Source of the DNA: Catellatospora paridis
GTDB lineage: Bacteria > Actinomycetota > Actinomycetes > Mycobacteriales > Micromonosporaceae
Assembly (NCBI RefSeq): GCF_009720365.1
Contig: NZ_ML769323.1
Span: 170,252 to 220,389 of the forward strand
Direction of reading: 5' to 3'
DNA: 50,138 nucleotides
Below the pieces are notes generated by a model. The model ran no database searches, had not been told where the DNA came from, and saw nothing but the letters and a program-made list of their open reading frames with translations. The translations under genes were made by a program, and so were the position numbers. Below are positions 20,720-29,631 of this stretch, in pieces. The first letter of the stretch is position 1; each line of letters opens with the position of its first letter.

Positions 20720-22030
20720 ATGACGTTCACTGAGGAAGACGCCCGGCGTCGGGATCTGGCCGATCCCGGCCACCGTGACCTGTTCCGGGTTCCGCCGGCC
20801 GAAGGCGGGGGGTACGAGGAGACCGCCTACATGGCGGGGAACTCGCTCGGGTTGCAGCCCCGGGCCACCCGGGACGAGCTGCTGGGCGATCTCGACGCCT
20901 GGGCGCAGCTCGGGGTGGAGGGCCACCTGGAGGCCGCCCGGCCGTGGCTGCCCTACCACGAGCTGCTGACCGAGCAGGCCGCGCGCCTGGTCGGGGCGCT
21001 GCCCGCGGAGACCGTCGTGATGAACTCGCTGACGGTCAACCTGCACCTGCTGATGGTGTCGTTCTACCGCCCGGCGGGCGCCCGCACCCGCATCGTGATC
21101 GAGGACGCGGCGTTCCCGTCCGACAGCTACGCGGTGCGCAGCCAGGCCCGCTTCCACGGCCTGGACCCCGACACCACCGTGGTACGCCTGCGCCCGCGCG
21201 CCGGGGAGGACACCCTGCGCACCGAGGACGTGCTGGCGTTCCTGCGCGACGAGGGCGACACGGTCGCCCTCGTCATGCTCGGCGGGGTCAACTTCCTCAC
21301 CGGTGAGCTGATGGACCTCCCGGCGATCACCGCGGCGGGCCGGGCCGCGGGCGCGGTCGTCGGCTGGGACCTCGCGCACGCGGCGGGCAACGTGCCGCTG
21401 CGCCTGCACGAGTGGGACGTCGACTTCGCGGCCTGGTGCTCCTACAAGTACCTCAACTCCGGCCCCGGCGCGCTCGGTGGCGTATTCGTGCACGAGCGCC
21501 ACCTCGGCGACCCGGACCTGCCCCGCTTCGAGGGCTGGTGGAGCACCGAGGCGTCGACCCGGTTCGAGATGACGCCGACCTCGCGGCCGCCGGCCACGGT
21601 CGAGGCGTGGCAGATCTCCAACCCGCCGATCTTCGCGATGGGTCCGGTGCGCACCTCGCTCGACCTGTTCGACAAGGTCGGCATGGACACGCTGCGCGAG
21701 CGCAGCCTGCGGCTGACCGGATACCTGGAGGGCCTGCTCGACGAGGTGCTGCCGGGACGGCCGTTGCAGCAGGTCACGCCGCGTGACCCGGAGCGGCGTG
21801 GCTGCCAGCTGTCCGTGCGTACCACCGGCATGGGCGCGAACGAGCTGGCCCGGCGGCTGCGCCACGAGTACGGCGTGATCGCCGACGCGCGCCAGCCCGA
21901 CATCGTGCGCTTCGCGCCGGTGCCGCTGTACTCGACCTATCACGACTGCTGGCGGGTCGCTCAGGCGCTCGCCGCGATCTTCCCGACCGGCGCGCAGCGC
22001 GCGGCGGCGACGCCGGAGGAGGGGCGATGA
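20720..22030 (+). CDS. kynU: Kynureninase
   Basis: PLP enzyme of 436 aa, cleaving kynurenine or 3-hydroxykynurenine to (3-hydroxy)anthranilate and alanine. Visible features are GNSLGLQP near the N terminus, a GWDLAHAAGN segment that holds PLP-contacting Asp and His, and the SYKYLNSGPGALGG motif whose Lys should form the Schiff base. The length is normal. The stop overlaps the next start (ATGA). With KMO just downstream the likely substrate is 3-hydroxykynurenine. Confidence 0.95.
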   Translation: MTFTEEDARRRDLADPGHRDLFRVPPAEGGGYEETAYMAGNSLGLQPRATRDELLGDLDAWAQLGVEGHLEAARPWLPYHELLTEQAARLVGALPAETVVMNSLTVNLHLLMVSFYRPAGARTRIVIEDAAFPSDSYAVRSQARFHGLDPDTTVVRLRPRAGEDTLRTEDVLAFLRDEGDTVALVMLGGVNFLTGELMDLPAITAAGRAAGAVVGWDLAHAAGNVPLRLHEWDVDFAAWCSYKYLNSGPGALGGVFVHERHLGDPDLPRFEGWWSTEASTRFEMTPTSRPPATVEAWQISNPPIFAMGPVRTSLDLFDKVGMDTLRERSLRLTGYLEGLLDEVLPGRPLQQVTPRDPERRGCQLSVRTTGMGANELARRLRHEYGVIADARQPDIVRFAPVPLYSTYHDCWRVAQALAAIFPTGAQRAAATPEEGR

Positions 22031-23391
22031 CCACCGAGCCGAGGACCGGCGAGTCCGGGACCGCCGCGAAGAACGTCGCCGTGGTCGGCGCGGGCCTGGC
22101 GGGCAGCCTGCTGGCCTGCTACCTGGCCCGCCGGGGCTACACCGTCACGATGTACGAGCGCCGCCCCGACCCGCGTACCGGCAAGGTCGAGCGCGGCCGT
22201 TCGATCAACCTGGCGCTGTCCGAGCGCGGCCTGGACGCGCTGCGCCGCATCGACCTGGACCGCTCGGTCATGGCCGACGCGCTGCCGATGCGCGGCCGGA
22301 TGATCCACCCCGTCGAGGGCGAGCCGGGCTTCCAGCCCTACAGCAGCGACGGCGAGCGAGCGATCAACTCGATCAGCCGCGGCGCGCTGAACAACGCCCT
22401 GCTGGAGGCGGCCACCGTGCGGCCGAACGTGGCCGCGCACTTCGACCACCGCCTGGTCGGGCTGGACCCGAAGACCGGCGAGATGCGCTTCGACACCCCG
22501 CACGGCGTGGTCGAGGCGCAGGCCGACGTGGTCATCGGCACCGACGGCTTCAGCTCGGCGGTGCGCGGCCAGCTGCTCGCGCACACCGGTCTGACCGAGA
22601 GCCTGGACTTCCTGGAGCACGGCTACAAGGAGCTGACCATCCCGGCCCGCGACGGCGAGTTCGCGATGGACCCGGGCGCGCTGCACATCTGGCCGCGCGG
22701 CGCGTCGATGATGATCGCGCTGCCGAACCCGGACCGCTCCTTCACCTGCACCCTGTTCTGGCCGACCGGGGGCACCAACGCGTTCGCGTCGCTGAGCAGC
22801 CCGGCCGCGATCGAGCAGCACTTCGCGCAGGTGTACCCGGACGTCATCGAGCTGGCCCCGAACCTGGTCGACGACTACCTGCACAACCCGGTGGGCGTGC
22901 TGGGCACGGTGCGGTGCAGCCCGTGGCACGCGTACGGCCGGGTGGGCCTGCTCGGCGACGCCGCGCACGCCATCGTGCCGTTCTACGGCCAGGGCGCGAA
23001 CTGCGCCTTCGAGGACGTGGTCGAGCTCGACCGCATCCTCGACGAGACCGGCGACGACTGGGACCGGGCGCTGCCCGAGTTCGAGGCGCGCCGCCGGGAG
23101 AACACCGAGGCGATCGCGCAGATGGCCCTGGAGAACTTCGTGGAGATGCGGGACAAGGTCGCCTCCCCGGTGTTCCAGGCGCAGAAGAAGGTCGAGCACG
23201 CGCTGGAGCGGGCGCTGCCCGGCCGGTACGTGTCACGCTACGAGCTGGTGTCGTTCTCGACCACGCCGTACGCCCAGGTGCAGCAGCGGGTGCGCCGCCA
23301 GCAGCGGCTGCTCGCCGCGGCGGCGGGCGCGGCGGTGCTGGCCGTGGGCGCGCTGGCCGCGTTCGCCTTCCGGAAGGGCACGGGAGCATGA
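22027..23391 (+). CDS. kmo: Kynurenine 3-monooxygenase with C-terminal membrane tail
   Basis: FAD-dependent hydroxylase of 454 aa converting kynurenine to 3-hydroxykynurenine. It has the N-terminal dinucleotide motif VAVVGAGLAGSLLACYLARRGY, the RSINLALSERG segment typical of KMO, and the second FAD motif GDAAHAIVPFYGQGANCAFED. The last about 37 residues contain a basic RRQQR, a roughly 20-residue Ala/Leu/Val helix and a final RKGTGA, which predicts a tail anchor. Eukaryotic KMO has a C-terminal anchor, whereas the soluble Pseudomonas enzyme lacks one. It overlaps kynU and the downstream dehydrogenase by 4 nt each. Confidence 0.94.
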   Translation: MTTEPRTGESGTAAKNVAVVGAGLAGSLLACYLARRGYTVTMYERRPDPRTGKVERGRSINLALSERGLDALRRIDLDRSVMADALPMRGRMIHPVEGEPGFQPYSSDGERAINSISRGALNNALLEAATVRPNVAAHFDHRLVGLDPKTGEMRFDTPHGVVEAQADVVIGTDGFSSAVRGQLLAHTGLTESLDFLEHGYKELTIPARDGEFAMDPGALHIWPRGASMMIALPNPDRSFTCTLFWPTGGTNAFASLSSPAAIEQHFAQVYPDVIELAPNLVDDYLHNPVGVLGTVRCSPWHAYGRVGLLGDAAHAIVPFYGQGANCAFEDVVELDRILDETGDDWDRALPEFEARRRENTEAIAQMALENFVEMRDKVASPVFQAQKKVEHALERALPGRYVSRYELVSFSTTPYAQVQQRVRRQQRLLAAAAGAAVLAVGALAAFAFRKGTGA

Positions 23392-24890
23392 ACTGGGACC
23401 CCATCCTGATGACCGGCCGCCCGGCGGGTGAGCCGGGACTGCTGCGCAACTTCGTCGGCGGGGAGTTCGTCGCGACGGGCAAGACGTTCGCGAAGGTGTC
23501 CCCGGTGACCGGCGAGAAGGTCTTCGACGTGGCCGAGGCGGACGCGTCGACCGTGGACGCGGCGGTCAGTGCCGCCCGCAAGGCCCTGCACGGGCCGTGG
23601 GGGCGGATGAGCGAGGGCGAGCGCGCGGCGGTGCTGCGCCGGGTCGCCGACGAGCTGGAGCGACGCTTCGACGACCTGGTCACGGCCGAGGTCGCAGACA
23701 CCGGCAAGAGCATCTCGCAGGCGCGTACCCTCGACATCCCGCGCGGCGCGGCCAACTTCCGGGCCTTCGCCGACATCGTGGCGACCGCGCCCACCGAGTC
23801 GTTCATGACCACGACGGCGGCCGGCGGCCGCGCGCTGAACTACGCGGTGCGCAAGCCGGTCGGCGTGGTCGCGATCATCGTGCCCTGGAACCTGCCGCTG
23901 CTGCTGCTCACCTGGAAGCTCGCCCCGGCTCTGGCCTGCGGCAACGCGGTGATCGTGAAGCCGTCGGAGGAGACCCCGTCCTCGGCGACGCTGCTGGCCG
24001 AGGTGATGGCCGCCGCCGGTGTGCCCGAGGGCGTGTTCAACCTGGTCCACGGCTTCGGCCCGGACTCGGCGGGGGAGTTCCTGACGAAGCACCCCGGCGT
24101 CGACGCGATCACGTTCACCGGCGAGTCGGCGACCGGCAGCGCGATCATGCGCGCGGCGGCCGACGGGGTGAAGGCGGTCTCGTTCGAGCTGGGCGGCAAG
24201 AACGCCGGGCTGGTCTTCCCGGACGCCGACCTCGACGCGGCGGTGGCCGGCTCGGTGCGGTCCAGCTTCACCAACGGCGGCCAGGTCTGCCTGTGCACCG
24301 AGCGGCTGTACGTGCACCGCTCGATCTTCGACGAGTTCGCCGACCGGCTCGCCAAGCAGGCCTCCGAGCTGGCCTTCGGCTGGCCGCACGAGGCCGCGAC
24401 GGTGAACATGCCGCTGATCTCCCGGCAGCACCGGGACAAAGTGCTCGGCTACTACGACCTGGCCCGCGCCGAGGGCGCGACCGTGCTGGCCGGCGGCGGC
24501 GTGCCGAGCTTCGGCGACGCCCGCGACGGCGGCGCGTACGTGCAGCCGACCGTGCTGACCGGGCTGGCCCAGGACGCGCGGGTCAACCGCGAGGAGATCT
24601 TCGGACCGGTGTGCAGCCTCCTGCCGTTCGACGACGAGGACGAGGCGTACGCGCTGGCCAACGACAGCGTCTACGGCCTGGCGAGCACGGTGTGGACGCG
24701 GGACGTGGGCCGGGCGCACCGGGCCGGGTCGCGCCTGGACGCCGGGCTGGTCTGGGTGAACACCTGGTTCCTGCGCGACCTGCGCACCCCGTTCGGCGGG
24801 GTGAAGGCCTCCGGGGTGGGCCGCGAGGGCGGCGTGCACTCGCTGGCCTTCTACTCGGAACTGACCAACGTCTGCGTGGACCTGTCGTGA
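23388..24890 (+). CDS. amnC: 2-aminomuconic 6-semialdehyde dehydrogenase (ALDH superfamily)
   Basis: NAD-dependent aldehyde dehydrogenase of 500 aa. Motifs are VPWNLPLLLLTWK, KPSEETP, FTGESATG, FELGGKNAG (general base Glu267) and GGQVCLC (catalytic Cys301). It belongs to the hydroxymuconic/aminomuconic semialdehyde dehydrogenase group by these segments and, in this cluster, should oxidise 2-aminomuconic semialdehyde released by the ACMS decarboxylase. The ATG lies in an ATGA overlap with kmo, preceded by GGGAG. A longer in-frame reading from 22914 lies inside kmo and is rejected. Confidence 0.9.
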   Translation: MNWDPILMTGRPAGEPGLLRNFVGGEFVATGKTFAKVSPVTGEKVFDVAEADASTVDAAVSAARKALHGPWGRMSEGERAAVLRRVADELERRFDDLVTAEVADTGKSISQARTLDIPRGAANFRAFADIVATAPTESFMTTTAAGGRALNYAVRKPVGVVAIIVPWNLPLLLLTWKLAPALACGNAVIVKPSEETPSSATLLAEVMAAAGVPEGVFNLVHGFGPDSAGEFLTKHPGVDAITFTGESATGSAIMRAAADGVKAVSFELGGKNAGLVFPDADLDAAVAGSVRSSFTNGGQVCLCTERLYVHRSIFDEFADRLAKQASELAFGWPHEAATVNMPLISRQHRDKVLGYYDLARAEGATVLAGGGVPSFGDARDGGAYVQPTVLTGLAQDARVNREEIFGPVCSLLPFDDEDEAYALANDSVYGLASTVWTRDVGRAHRAGSRLDAGLVWVNTWFLRDLRTPFGGVKASGVGREGGVHSLAFYSELTNVCVDLS

Positions 24891-24919
24891 GCGACGTCGC
24901 CACGACACGAGAGGTGAGC

Positions 24920-25717
24920 ATGACCAAGGAGATCGTCGACGAGGCCGTGCGGCTGCTGCGCGAGGCGCAGGAGACCCGCACCCCGATCGCGCCGCTGCGC
25001 GAGCGGCTGCTGCCGGTCGGGGACGTGGCCTCGGCGTACGCGGTGCAGCGGGCGATGACCGAGCAGGCCGTCGCGGCCGGGCGGCGCATCGTCGGCGCGA
25101 AGATCGGCCTGACCAACCCGGCGGTGCAGCGGCAGCTCGGCGTCGACCAGCCCGACTTCGGGGTGCTGTTCGCCGACATGGCCGCCTTCGACGGGGCCGA
25201 GGTCGACGTGACCCGCATCCTGCAGCCCAAGGTCGAGGCGGAGGTCGCCTTCGTGCTGGGCCGGGACCTGCCGTACGACCAGGTCACCGTGGCCGATGTG
25301 GTCCGCGCGACCGACCACCTGCTGCCCGCCATCGAGATCGTCGGCTCGCGCATCGCGAACTGGGACATCTCCATCGTGGACACGGTCGCCGACAACGCCT
25401 CCAGCGCCATGTTCGTCCTCGGCAACCGCCCAGTGCCGCTGCAGGACGTGGACCTGCGCCTGTGCGGCATGGTCCTGGAGCACGAGGGCGAGCCGGTCTC
25501 CGTCGGCGCGGGCGCGGCCTGCCTCGGCAACCCCCTGCACGCCGTCGCCTGGCTCGCCCAGACCATGGCCGCCGCCGGCACCCCGCTGCGCGCCGGCGAC
25601 GTGATCCTCTCGGGCGCCCTCGGGCCCATGGTCCCGGTGACACCGGGCGCCGCCTACGAGGCGCGCATCTCGGGCCTCGGCTCGGTGCGCACCCGTTTCT
25701 CCGGCACGGCAGGCTGA
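24920..25717 (+). CDS. 2-oxopent-4-enoate hydratase (fumarylacetoacetase-like superfamily)
   Basis: A 265 aa member of the hydratase/decarboxylase family. It shows GAKIGLTNPAVQRQLGV, a PKVEAEVAFVLGRDL segment with metal-binding acidic residues, IEIVGSRIANWDI and GALGPMVPV. In the pathway it should add water to 2-oxopent-4-enoate to give 4-hydroxy-2-oxovalerate; a paralogue downstream is the likely decarboxylase, and the two assignments could be swapped. I chose the ATG at 24920 with GAGAGGTGAG before it; a GTG at 24887 overlapping the dehydrogenase stop is an alternative. Confidence 0.83.
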   Translation: MTKEIVDEAVRLLREAQETRTPIAPLRERLLPVGDVASAYAVQRAMTEQAVAAGRRIVGAKIGLTNPAVQRQLGVDQPDFGVLFADMAAFDGAEVDVTRILQPKVEAEVAFVLGRDLPYDQVTVADVVRATDHLLPAIEIVGSRIANWDISIVDTVADNASSAMFVLGNRPVPLQDVDLRLCGMVLEHEGEPVSVGAGAACLGNPLHAVAWLAQTMAAAGTPLRAGDVILSGALGPMVPVTPGAAYEARISGLGSVRTRFSGTAG

Positions 25718-25784
25718 CCGACATGGCTCCTTCAGCTCCCCTCCGGGCGGCGCACGCGGCGCGGCTCGGCGTGGCAGACCAGTC

Positions 25785-25839
25785 GATCATGAAGTTGTGG
25801 TCACGACACGCCGCCGACCCGTGCCATAAGTTCATGATC
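25785..25839. repeat. Long palindrome, family A copy 2 (inverted)
   Basis: Arms 25785-25805 and 25820-25839 pair with a few mismatches. Read on the minus strand, it matches the element at 20632-20690 through the left arm, the loop (GGTCGxCGGCGTGT) and most of the right arm. It fills the 136 nt gap between the hydratase and the acetaldehyde dehydrogenase gene. Opposite orientation of two near-identical elements in one operon argues for a mobile or dispersed repeat. Confidence 0.78.
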
Positions 25840-25853
25840 AACCAGGAAGAGCG

Positions 25854-26783
25854 GTGGGTGCGGTGAAGGCCGGAGTGGCGGTGATCGGGTCGGGGAACAT
25901 CGGGACCGACCTGATGATCAAGGTGTTGCGGTTGTCGGAGTCGCTGCGGATGGTGGCGATGGTGGGGATCGATCCGGAGTCGGACGGGCTGGCGCGGGCA
26001 GCGCGGCTCGGGGTGGCGACCACCGCCGAAGGTGTGGACGGGCTGGTGGCGATGGCGGAGTTCGCCGAGGTGGAGGTCGTGTTCGACGCCACGTCGGCGG
26101 GGGCGCACCGGCGCAACGACGAGGTGCTGCGTAAGCACGGCAAGATCGTGATCGATCTGACCCCGGCCGCGATCGGGCCGTACGTCGTGCCGACGGTCAA
26201 CCTGGACGAGCACCTGGACCAGTCCAACGTCAACATGGTGACCTGCGGCGGGCAGGCGACGGTGCCGATCGTCGCGGCCGTGCACGCGGTGACGCCGGTG
26301 GCGTACGGCGAGATCGTCGCGTCCATCGCGTCGCGCTCGGCGGGTCCCGGCACCCGGGCCAACATCGACGAGTTCACCGAGACCACGGCCCGCGCCATCG
26401 AGGTCGTCGGCGGTGCGGCGCGTGGCAAGGCGATCATCGTGCTGAACCCGGCCGAGCCGCCGCTGCTCATGCGCGACACCGTGTACTGCCTGTGCGCGGA
26501 CGCCGACGCCGACCGCGCCGCGATCGAGGCGTCGATCGAGGACATGGTCAAGCAGGTGCAGGGCTACGTGCCCGGCTACCGGCTCAAGCAGAAGGTGCAG
26601 TTCGACCGGGTGAGCGTGCCGATGCTGGCCGAACCGGCGCTGCAGGTGTCGGTGTTCCTGGAGGTCTCCGGGGCGGGGCACTACCTGCCCGAGTACGCCG
26701 GGAACCTGGACATCATGACCTCGGCGGCGCTGCGTACGGCCGAGCGCCTGGTCGAGATGCGCAAGACGGAGGTGGCGGCATGA
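25854..26783 (+). CDS. Acetaldehyde dehydrogenase (acylating)
   Basis: A 309 aa CoA-dependent enzyme turning acetaldehyde into acetyl-CoA, forming a channelling complex with the aldolase in known systems (DmpF, MhpF). Motifs are [19 protein letters not shown] (NAD binding), FDATSAGAH and [13 protein letters not shown] (catalytic Cys131). Two GTG starts, 25854 and 25863, are possible: AGGAAG at 25844-25849 is 4 nt from the first and 13 nt from the second. It overlaps the aldolase by 4 nt. Confidence 0.93.
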   Translation: MGAVKAGVAVIGSGNIGTDLMIKVLRLSESLRMVAMVGIDPESDGLARAARLGVATTAEGVDGLVAMAEFAEVEVVFDATSAGAHRRNDEVLRKHGKIVIDLTPAAIGPYVVPTVNLDEHLDQSNVNMVTCGGQATVPIVAAVHAVTPVAYGEIVASIASRSAGPGTRANIDEFTETTARAIEVVGGAARGKAIIVLNPAEPPLLMRDTVYCLCADADADRAAIEASIEDMVKQVQGYVPGYRLKQKVQFDRVSVPMLAEPALQVSVFLEVSGAGHYLPEYAGNLDIMTSAALRTAERLVEMRKTEVAA

Positions 26784-27859
26784 CGGAGATCTACGTACAG
26801 GACGTGACCCTGCGCGACGGCATGCACGCCATCGGGCACCGGTACACCGTCGACCAGGTGCGGCAGATCGCGGCGGCCCTGGACGCGGCCGGGGTGGCCG
26901 CGATCGAGGTGGCGCACGGCGACGGCCTGGCCGGTTCCAGCGTCAACTACGGCCACGGCGCGGCCACCGACGCCGAGTGGATCGCCGCGGCGGCCGAGGT
27001 GATGACCCGGTCGAAGCTGACCACGCTGCTGCTGCCCGGCATCGGCACCATCGCCGACCTGAAGGCCGCCCGCGACCTCGGGGTGACCAGCGTGCGCATC
27101 GCCACGCACTGCACCGAGGCCGACATCTCCGCCCAGCACATCGGCTGGGCGCGGGACAACGGCATGGACGTCGCCGGCTTCCTGATGATGTCCCACATGA
27201 ACGACCCGGCGGGCCTGGCCGAGCAGGCCAAACTCATGGAGTCGTACGGCGCGCACTGCGTCTACGTCACCGACTCCGGCGGCCGCCTGCTCATGCGCGA
27301 CGTCGCCGAGCGGGTCGACGCCTACCGGCAGGTGCTGGACGAGACCACCCAGGTCGGCATCCACGCCCACCACAATCTGTCGCTCGGCGTCGCCAACAGC
27401 GTGATCGCCGTCGAGCACGGTGACCGTCCCGGCGTGCCGGTGCGCGTCGACGCGAGCCTGGCCGGCATGGGCGCGGGCGCGGGCAACGCGCCGCTGGAGG
27501 TCTTCGTGGCCACCGCGGAACTGATGGGCTGGCAGCACGGCTGCGACGTGTTCGCGCTGATGGACGCCGCCGACGACATCGTGCGGCCGCTGCAGGACCG
27601 GCCGGTGCAGGTCGACCGGGAGACCCTGTCGCTGGGCTACGCGGGCGTCTACTCCAGCTTCCTGCGCCACGCCGAGCGCGCCTCGGCGAAGTACGGCGTG
27701 GACGTGCGCTCGATCCTGGTCGAGCTGGGACGCCGCCGCATGGTCGGCGGCCAGGAGGACATGATCGTCGACGTGGCCCTGGACCTGGTCCAGGCGGCGG
27801 AGGGAATCACGGGCGCCGCAGTCCTGTCGGCGACGAGCGAAGCGAGGAGCGGACAGTGA
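26780..27859 (+). CDS. 4-hydroxy-2-oxovalerate aldolase
   Basis: A 359 aa TIM-barrel aldolase splitting 4-hydroxy-2-oxovalerate into pyruvate and acetaldehyde. It begins with the family motif [14 protein letters not shown], has [34 protein letters not shown] and the metal-binding [13 protein letters not shown]. Length matches DmpG/MhpE. Overlaps on both sides (ATGA, GTGA) tie it to the acetaldehyde dehydrogenase and to the next gene, consistent with coupled translation of a bifunctional complex. Confidence 0.94.
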   Translation: MTEIYVQDVTLRDGMHAIGHRYTVDQVRQIAAALDAAGVAAIEVAHGDGLAGSSVNYGHGAATDAEWIAAAAEVMTRSKLTTLLLPGIGTIADLKAARDLGVTSVRIATHCTEADISAQHIGWARDNGMDVAGFLMMSHMNDPAGLAEQAKLMESYGAHCVYVTDSGGRLLMRDVAERVDAYRQVLDETTQVGIHAHHNLSLGVANSVIAVEHGDRPGVPVRVDASLAGMGAGAGNAPLEVFVATAELMGWQHGCDVFALMDAADDIVRPLQDRPVQVDRETLSLGYAGVYSSFLRHAERASAKYGVDVRSILVELGRRRMVGGQEDMIVDVALDLVQAAEGITGAAVLSATSEARSGQ

Positions 27860-28584
27860 GCATCTCCGAGATGGCCGTGCTGCTGGACGACGCGGCGGTC
27901 GACGCCACCGCGATCCCGCAGCTCACGCTGGGCCACGAGCTGGACGTCGACGGGGCGTACGCGGTCCAGGAGGCGCTGATCGCGCGCCGCCTCGACCGGG
28001 GCGAGCGGCTGGTGGGCATCAAGATGGGGCTGACCAGCCGGGCCAAGATGGCGCAGGTCGGCGTACACGAGGTGATCTGGGGACGGCTCACCGACGCGAT
28101 GGCCGTGCCCGACGGCGGGCAGTTGAGCCTCGACGGCTTCATCCATCCGCGGATCGAGCCGGAGATCGCGTTCCTGCTCGGCGAGCACGGCATCGCCGCG
28201 GTCGCCCCGGCCCTGGAGATCATCGACTCCCGCTACGCCGACTTCCAGTTCACGCACGCCGACGTCGTCGCCGACAACACCTCCGGCGCGGCGTTCGTGG
28301 TCGGCGCGTGGCAGCCCGTCCCGGCGGGTGTGGACAACCTCGGCGTGCTGCTGGAGGTCGACGGCAAGGTGGTCCAGGCGGGCTCGACCGCGGCCATTCT
28401 CGGCGACCCGCGCCGTGCGCTGACCGAGGGCCGCACCCTGACCGCCCGCTACGGCCTCACCCTGGAACCCGGCTGGGTCTTCCTGGCCGGCGCGGCCACC
28501 GCCGCCGTGCCGCTGACGCCCGGCGGGCACGTGCGCGCCGTCGTCGAGGGCATCGGCGCCGCCTCCCTGCGGGTGTCGCGATGA
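27856..28584 (+). CDS. 4-oxalocrotonate (2-oxo-3-hexenedioate) decarboxylase
   Basis: A 242 aa paralogue of the hydratase at 24920. Motifs are [18 protein letters not shown], a [11 protein letters not shown] segment (metal-binding acidic residues), [11 protein letters not shown] and a terminal TPGGHVRA. The GLTS..KM pattern resembles the decarboxylase branch (DmpH/XylI), so I assign it the conversion of 4-oxalocrotonate to 2-oxopent-4-enoate. The GTG start overlaps the aldolase stop. Such decarboxylases usually work in a complex with the hydratase. Confidence 0.85.
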   Translation: MSISEMAVLLDDAAVDATAIPQLTLGHELDVDGAYAVQEALIARRLDRGERLVGIKMGLTSRAKMAQVGVHEVIWGRLTDAMAVPDGGQLSLDGFIHPRIEPEIAFLLGEHGIAAVAPALEIIDSRYADFQFTHADVVADNTSGAAFVVGAWQPVPAGVDNLGVLLEVDGKVVQAGSTAAILGDPRRALTEGRTLTARYGLTLEPGWVFLAGAATAAVPLTPGGHVRAVVEGIGAASLRVSR

Positions 28585-28602
28585 GCTCCGCCGGGGGCCG
28601 GT

Positions 28603-28662
28603 GCAGTTTCGGGGAAAGTGGCGGAATCGAGCCCGTGATTCGTGCGGTTTCCCCGAAACTGC
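28603..28662. repeat. Long palindrome inside the kyn cluster (third type)
   Basis: Arms GCAGTTTCGGGGAAA (28603-28617) and 28648-28662 pair perfectly over 15 bp, with an inner GAATC/GATTC stem. It starts 18 nt after the decarboxylase stop and ends 25 nt before the next ATG. The sequence differs from families A and B. No second copy is seen in the window. Confidence 0.7.
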
Positions 28663-28687
28663 CGCGTGAGGGTAGCGAGGGGCGGGC

Positions 28688-29113
28688 ATGAGCGGGGCGA
28701 AGGTGGTGGCGGGCAAGGCGACGCCGCGCGGGCGGTTTCCGCATGTGAAGGTCGCGGGCGGGTTCGCGTTCGTCAGTGGCACGTCGAGCCGGCGTCCGGA
28801 CAACACCATCGCGGGTGCGTCGGTGGATGAAATGGGCACGACCAGCCTCGACATCCGCGAGCAGACTCGCGCGGTGATCGAGAACATCGGCGACATCCTG
28901 CGCTCGGTCGGTGCCGACCTGACCGACCTGGTGCAGGTCACCACGTATCTGGTCAACATGAACGACTTCGGCGGGTACAACGAGGTGTACGGCGAGTTCT
29001 TCGACGCCACCGGACCCACCCGCACCACGGTCGCGGTGCACCAGTTGCCGCACCCGCACCTGCTGATCGAGATCCAGGCCGTCGCACTGCTGCCTGAAGG
29101 AGGACCGAAGTGA
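28688..29113 (+). CDS. amnD: 2-aminomuconate deaminase (RidA/YjgF family)
   Basis: A 141 aa RidA-fold enzyme that hydrolyses the enamine of 2-aminomuconate to 4-oxalocrotonate plus ammonia. Visible are FVSGTSSRR, the central [32 protein letters not shown] and the C-terminal [13 protein letters not shown] typical of this family. Its place between a decarboxylase and a 3-hydroxyanthranilate dioxygenase gene, as in bacterial nba/amn clusters, favours the aminomuconate role over general RidA function. The GTGA overlap couples it to the next gene. Confidence 0.87.
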   Translation: MSGAKVVAGKATPRGRFPHVKVAGGFAFVSGTSSRRPDNTIAGASVDEMGTTSLDIREQTRAVIENIGDILRSVGADLTDLVQVTTYLVNMNDFGGYNEVYGEFFDATGPTRTTVAVHQLPHPHLLIEIQAVALLPEGGPK

Positions 29114-29631
29114 CGGAGATTTCCGAGCCGGTGAGCTTCCCCGGCTGGATCGAGGACAACCAGCACCTGCTCAAGCCGCCGGTCGGCAACAAGCAGATGT
29201 TCCCCACGGGCGACGATTTCATCGTGATGGTCGTCGGCGGCCCGAACCAGCGCACGGACTTCCACGTGGACCCCTACGAGGAGTTCTTCTACCAGATCAA
29301 GGGCACCCTGCGGATCAACCTGATGACGCCGGACGGCCCGCAGACCATCACCGTGCCCGAGGGGCACATGTGGATGCTGCCCCGGCTCACCCCGCACTCG
29401 CCGCAGCGCGAGGCCGGCTCGATCGGCCTGGTCATGGAGCGGGTCCGCGAGGAGGGCACGCTGGAGAAGTTCCGGTGGTACTGCCCGAACTGCGCGAACA
29501 TCGTGCACGAGGTGGAGCTGCGGGTGCGCGACATCGTCGCCGACCTGCCGCCCGTGTTCACCGCGTTCTACGACAGCGAGCAGGCCCGGACCTGCGGCAA
29601 GTGCGGCACCCTGCACCCGGGCAAGGGCTGA
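29110..29631 (+). CDS. nbaC: 3-hydroxyanthranilate 3,4-dioxygenase
   Basis: Cupin-fold extradiol dioxygenase of 173 aa giving 2-amino-3-carboxymuconic semialdehyde. The iron ligands His52, Glu58 and His96 stand in [11 protein letters not shown] and [10 protein letters not shown]; Arg48 and Arg100 match substrate-binding residues known in the Cupriavidus enzyme. The C terminus keeps the rubredoxin-like metal site as CPNC (125-128) and CGKC (162-165), found in bacterial but not human HAO. The GTG start overlaps the deaminase gene, and the stop shares one base with the next ATG. Confidence 0.96.
   Translation: MTEISEPVSFPGWIEDNQHLLKPPVGNKQMFPTGDDFIVMVVGGPNQRTDFHVDPYEEFFYQIKGTLRINLMTPDGPQTITVPEGHMWMLPRLTPHSPQREAGSIGLVMERVREEGTLEKFRWYCPNCANIVHEVELRVRDIVADLPPVFTAFYDSEQARTCGKCGTLHPGKG

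Noticed and set aside
22914..23387. Upstream extension of the aldehyde dehydrogenase frame into kmo
   Set aside because: The extension is a frame-shifted reading of kmo; the family N terminus starts at the ATG at 23388 in an ATGA overlap.
20632..28662. CRISPR array
   Set aside because: The repeated palindromes are thousands of bases apart, in opposite orientation and without spacers; they are not an array.
27649..29616. 655 aa minus-strand open frame across the aldolase, decarboxylase, deaminase and dioxygenase genes
   Set aside because: It spans four genes with recognised families on the plus strand and has no protein-like features of its own.
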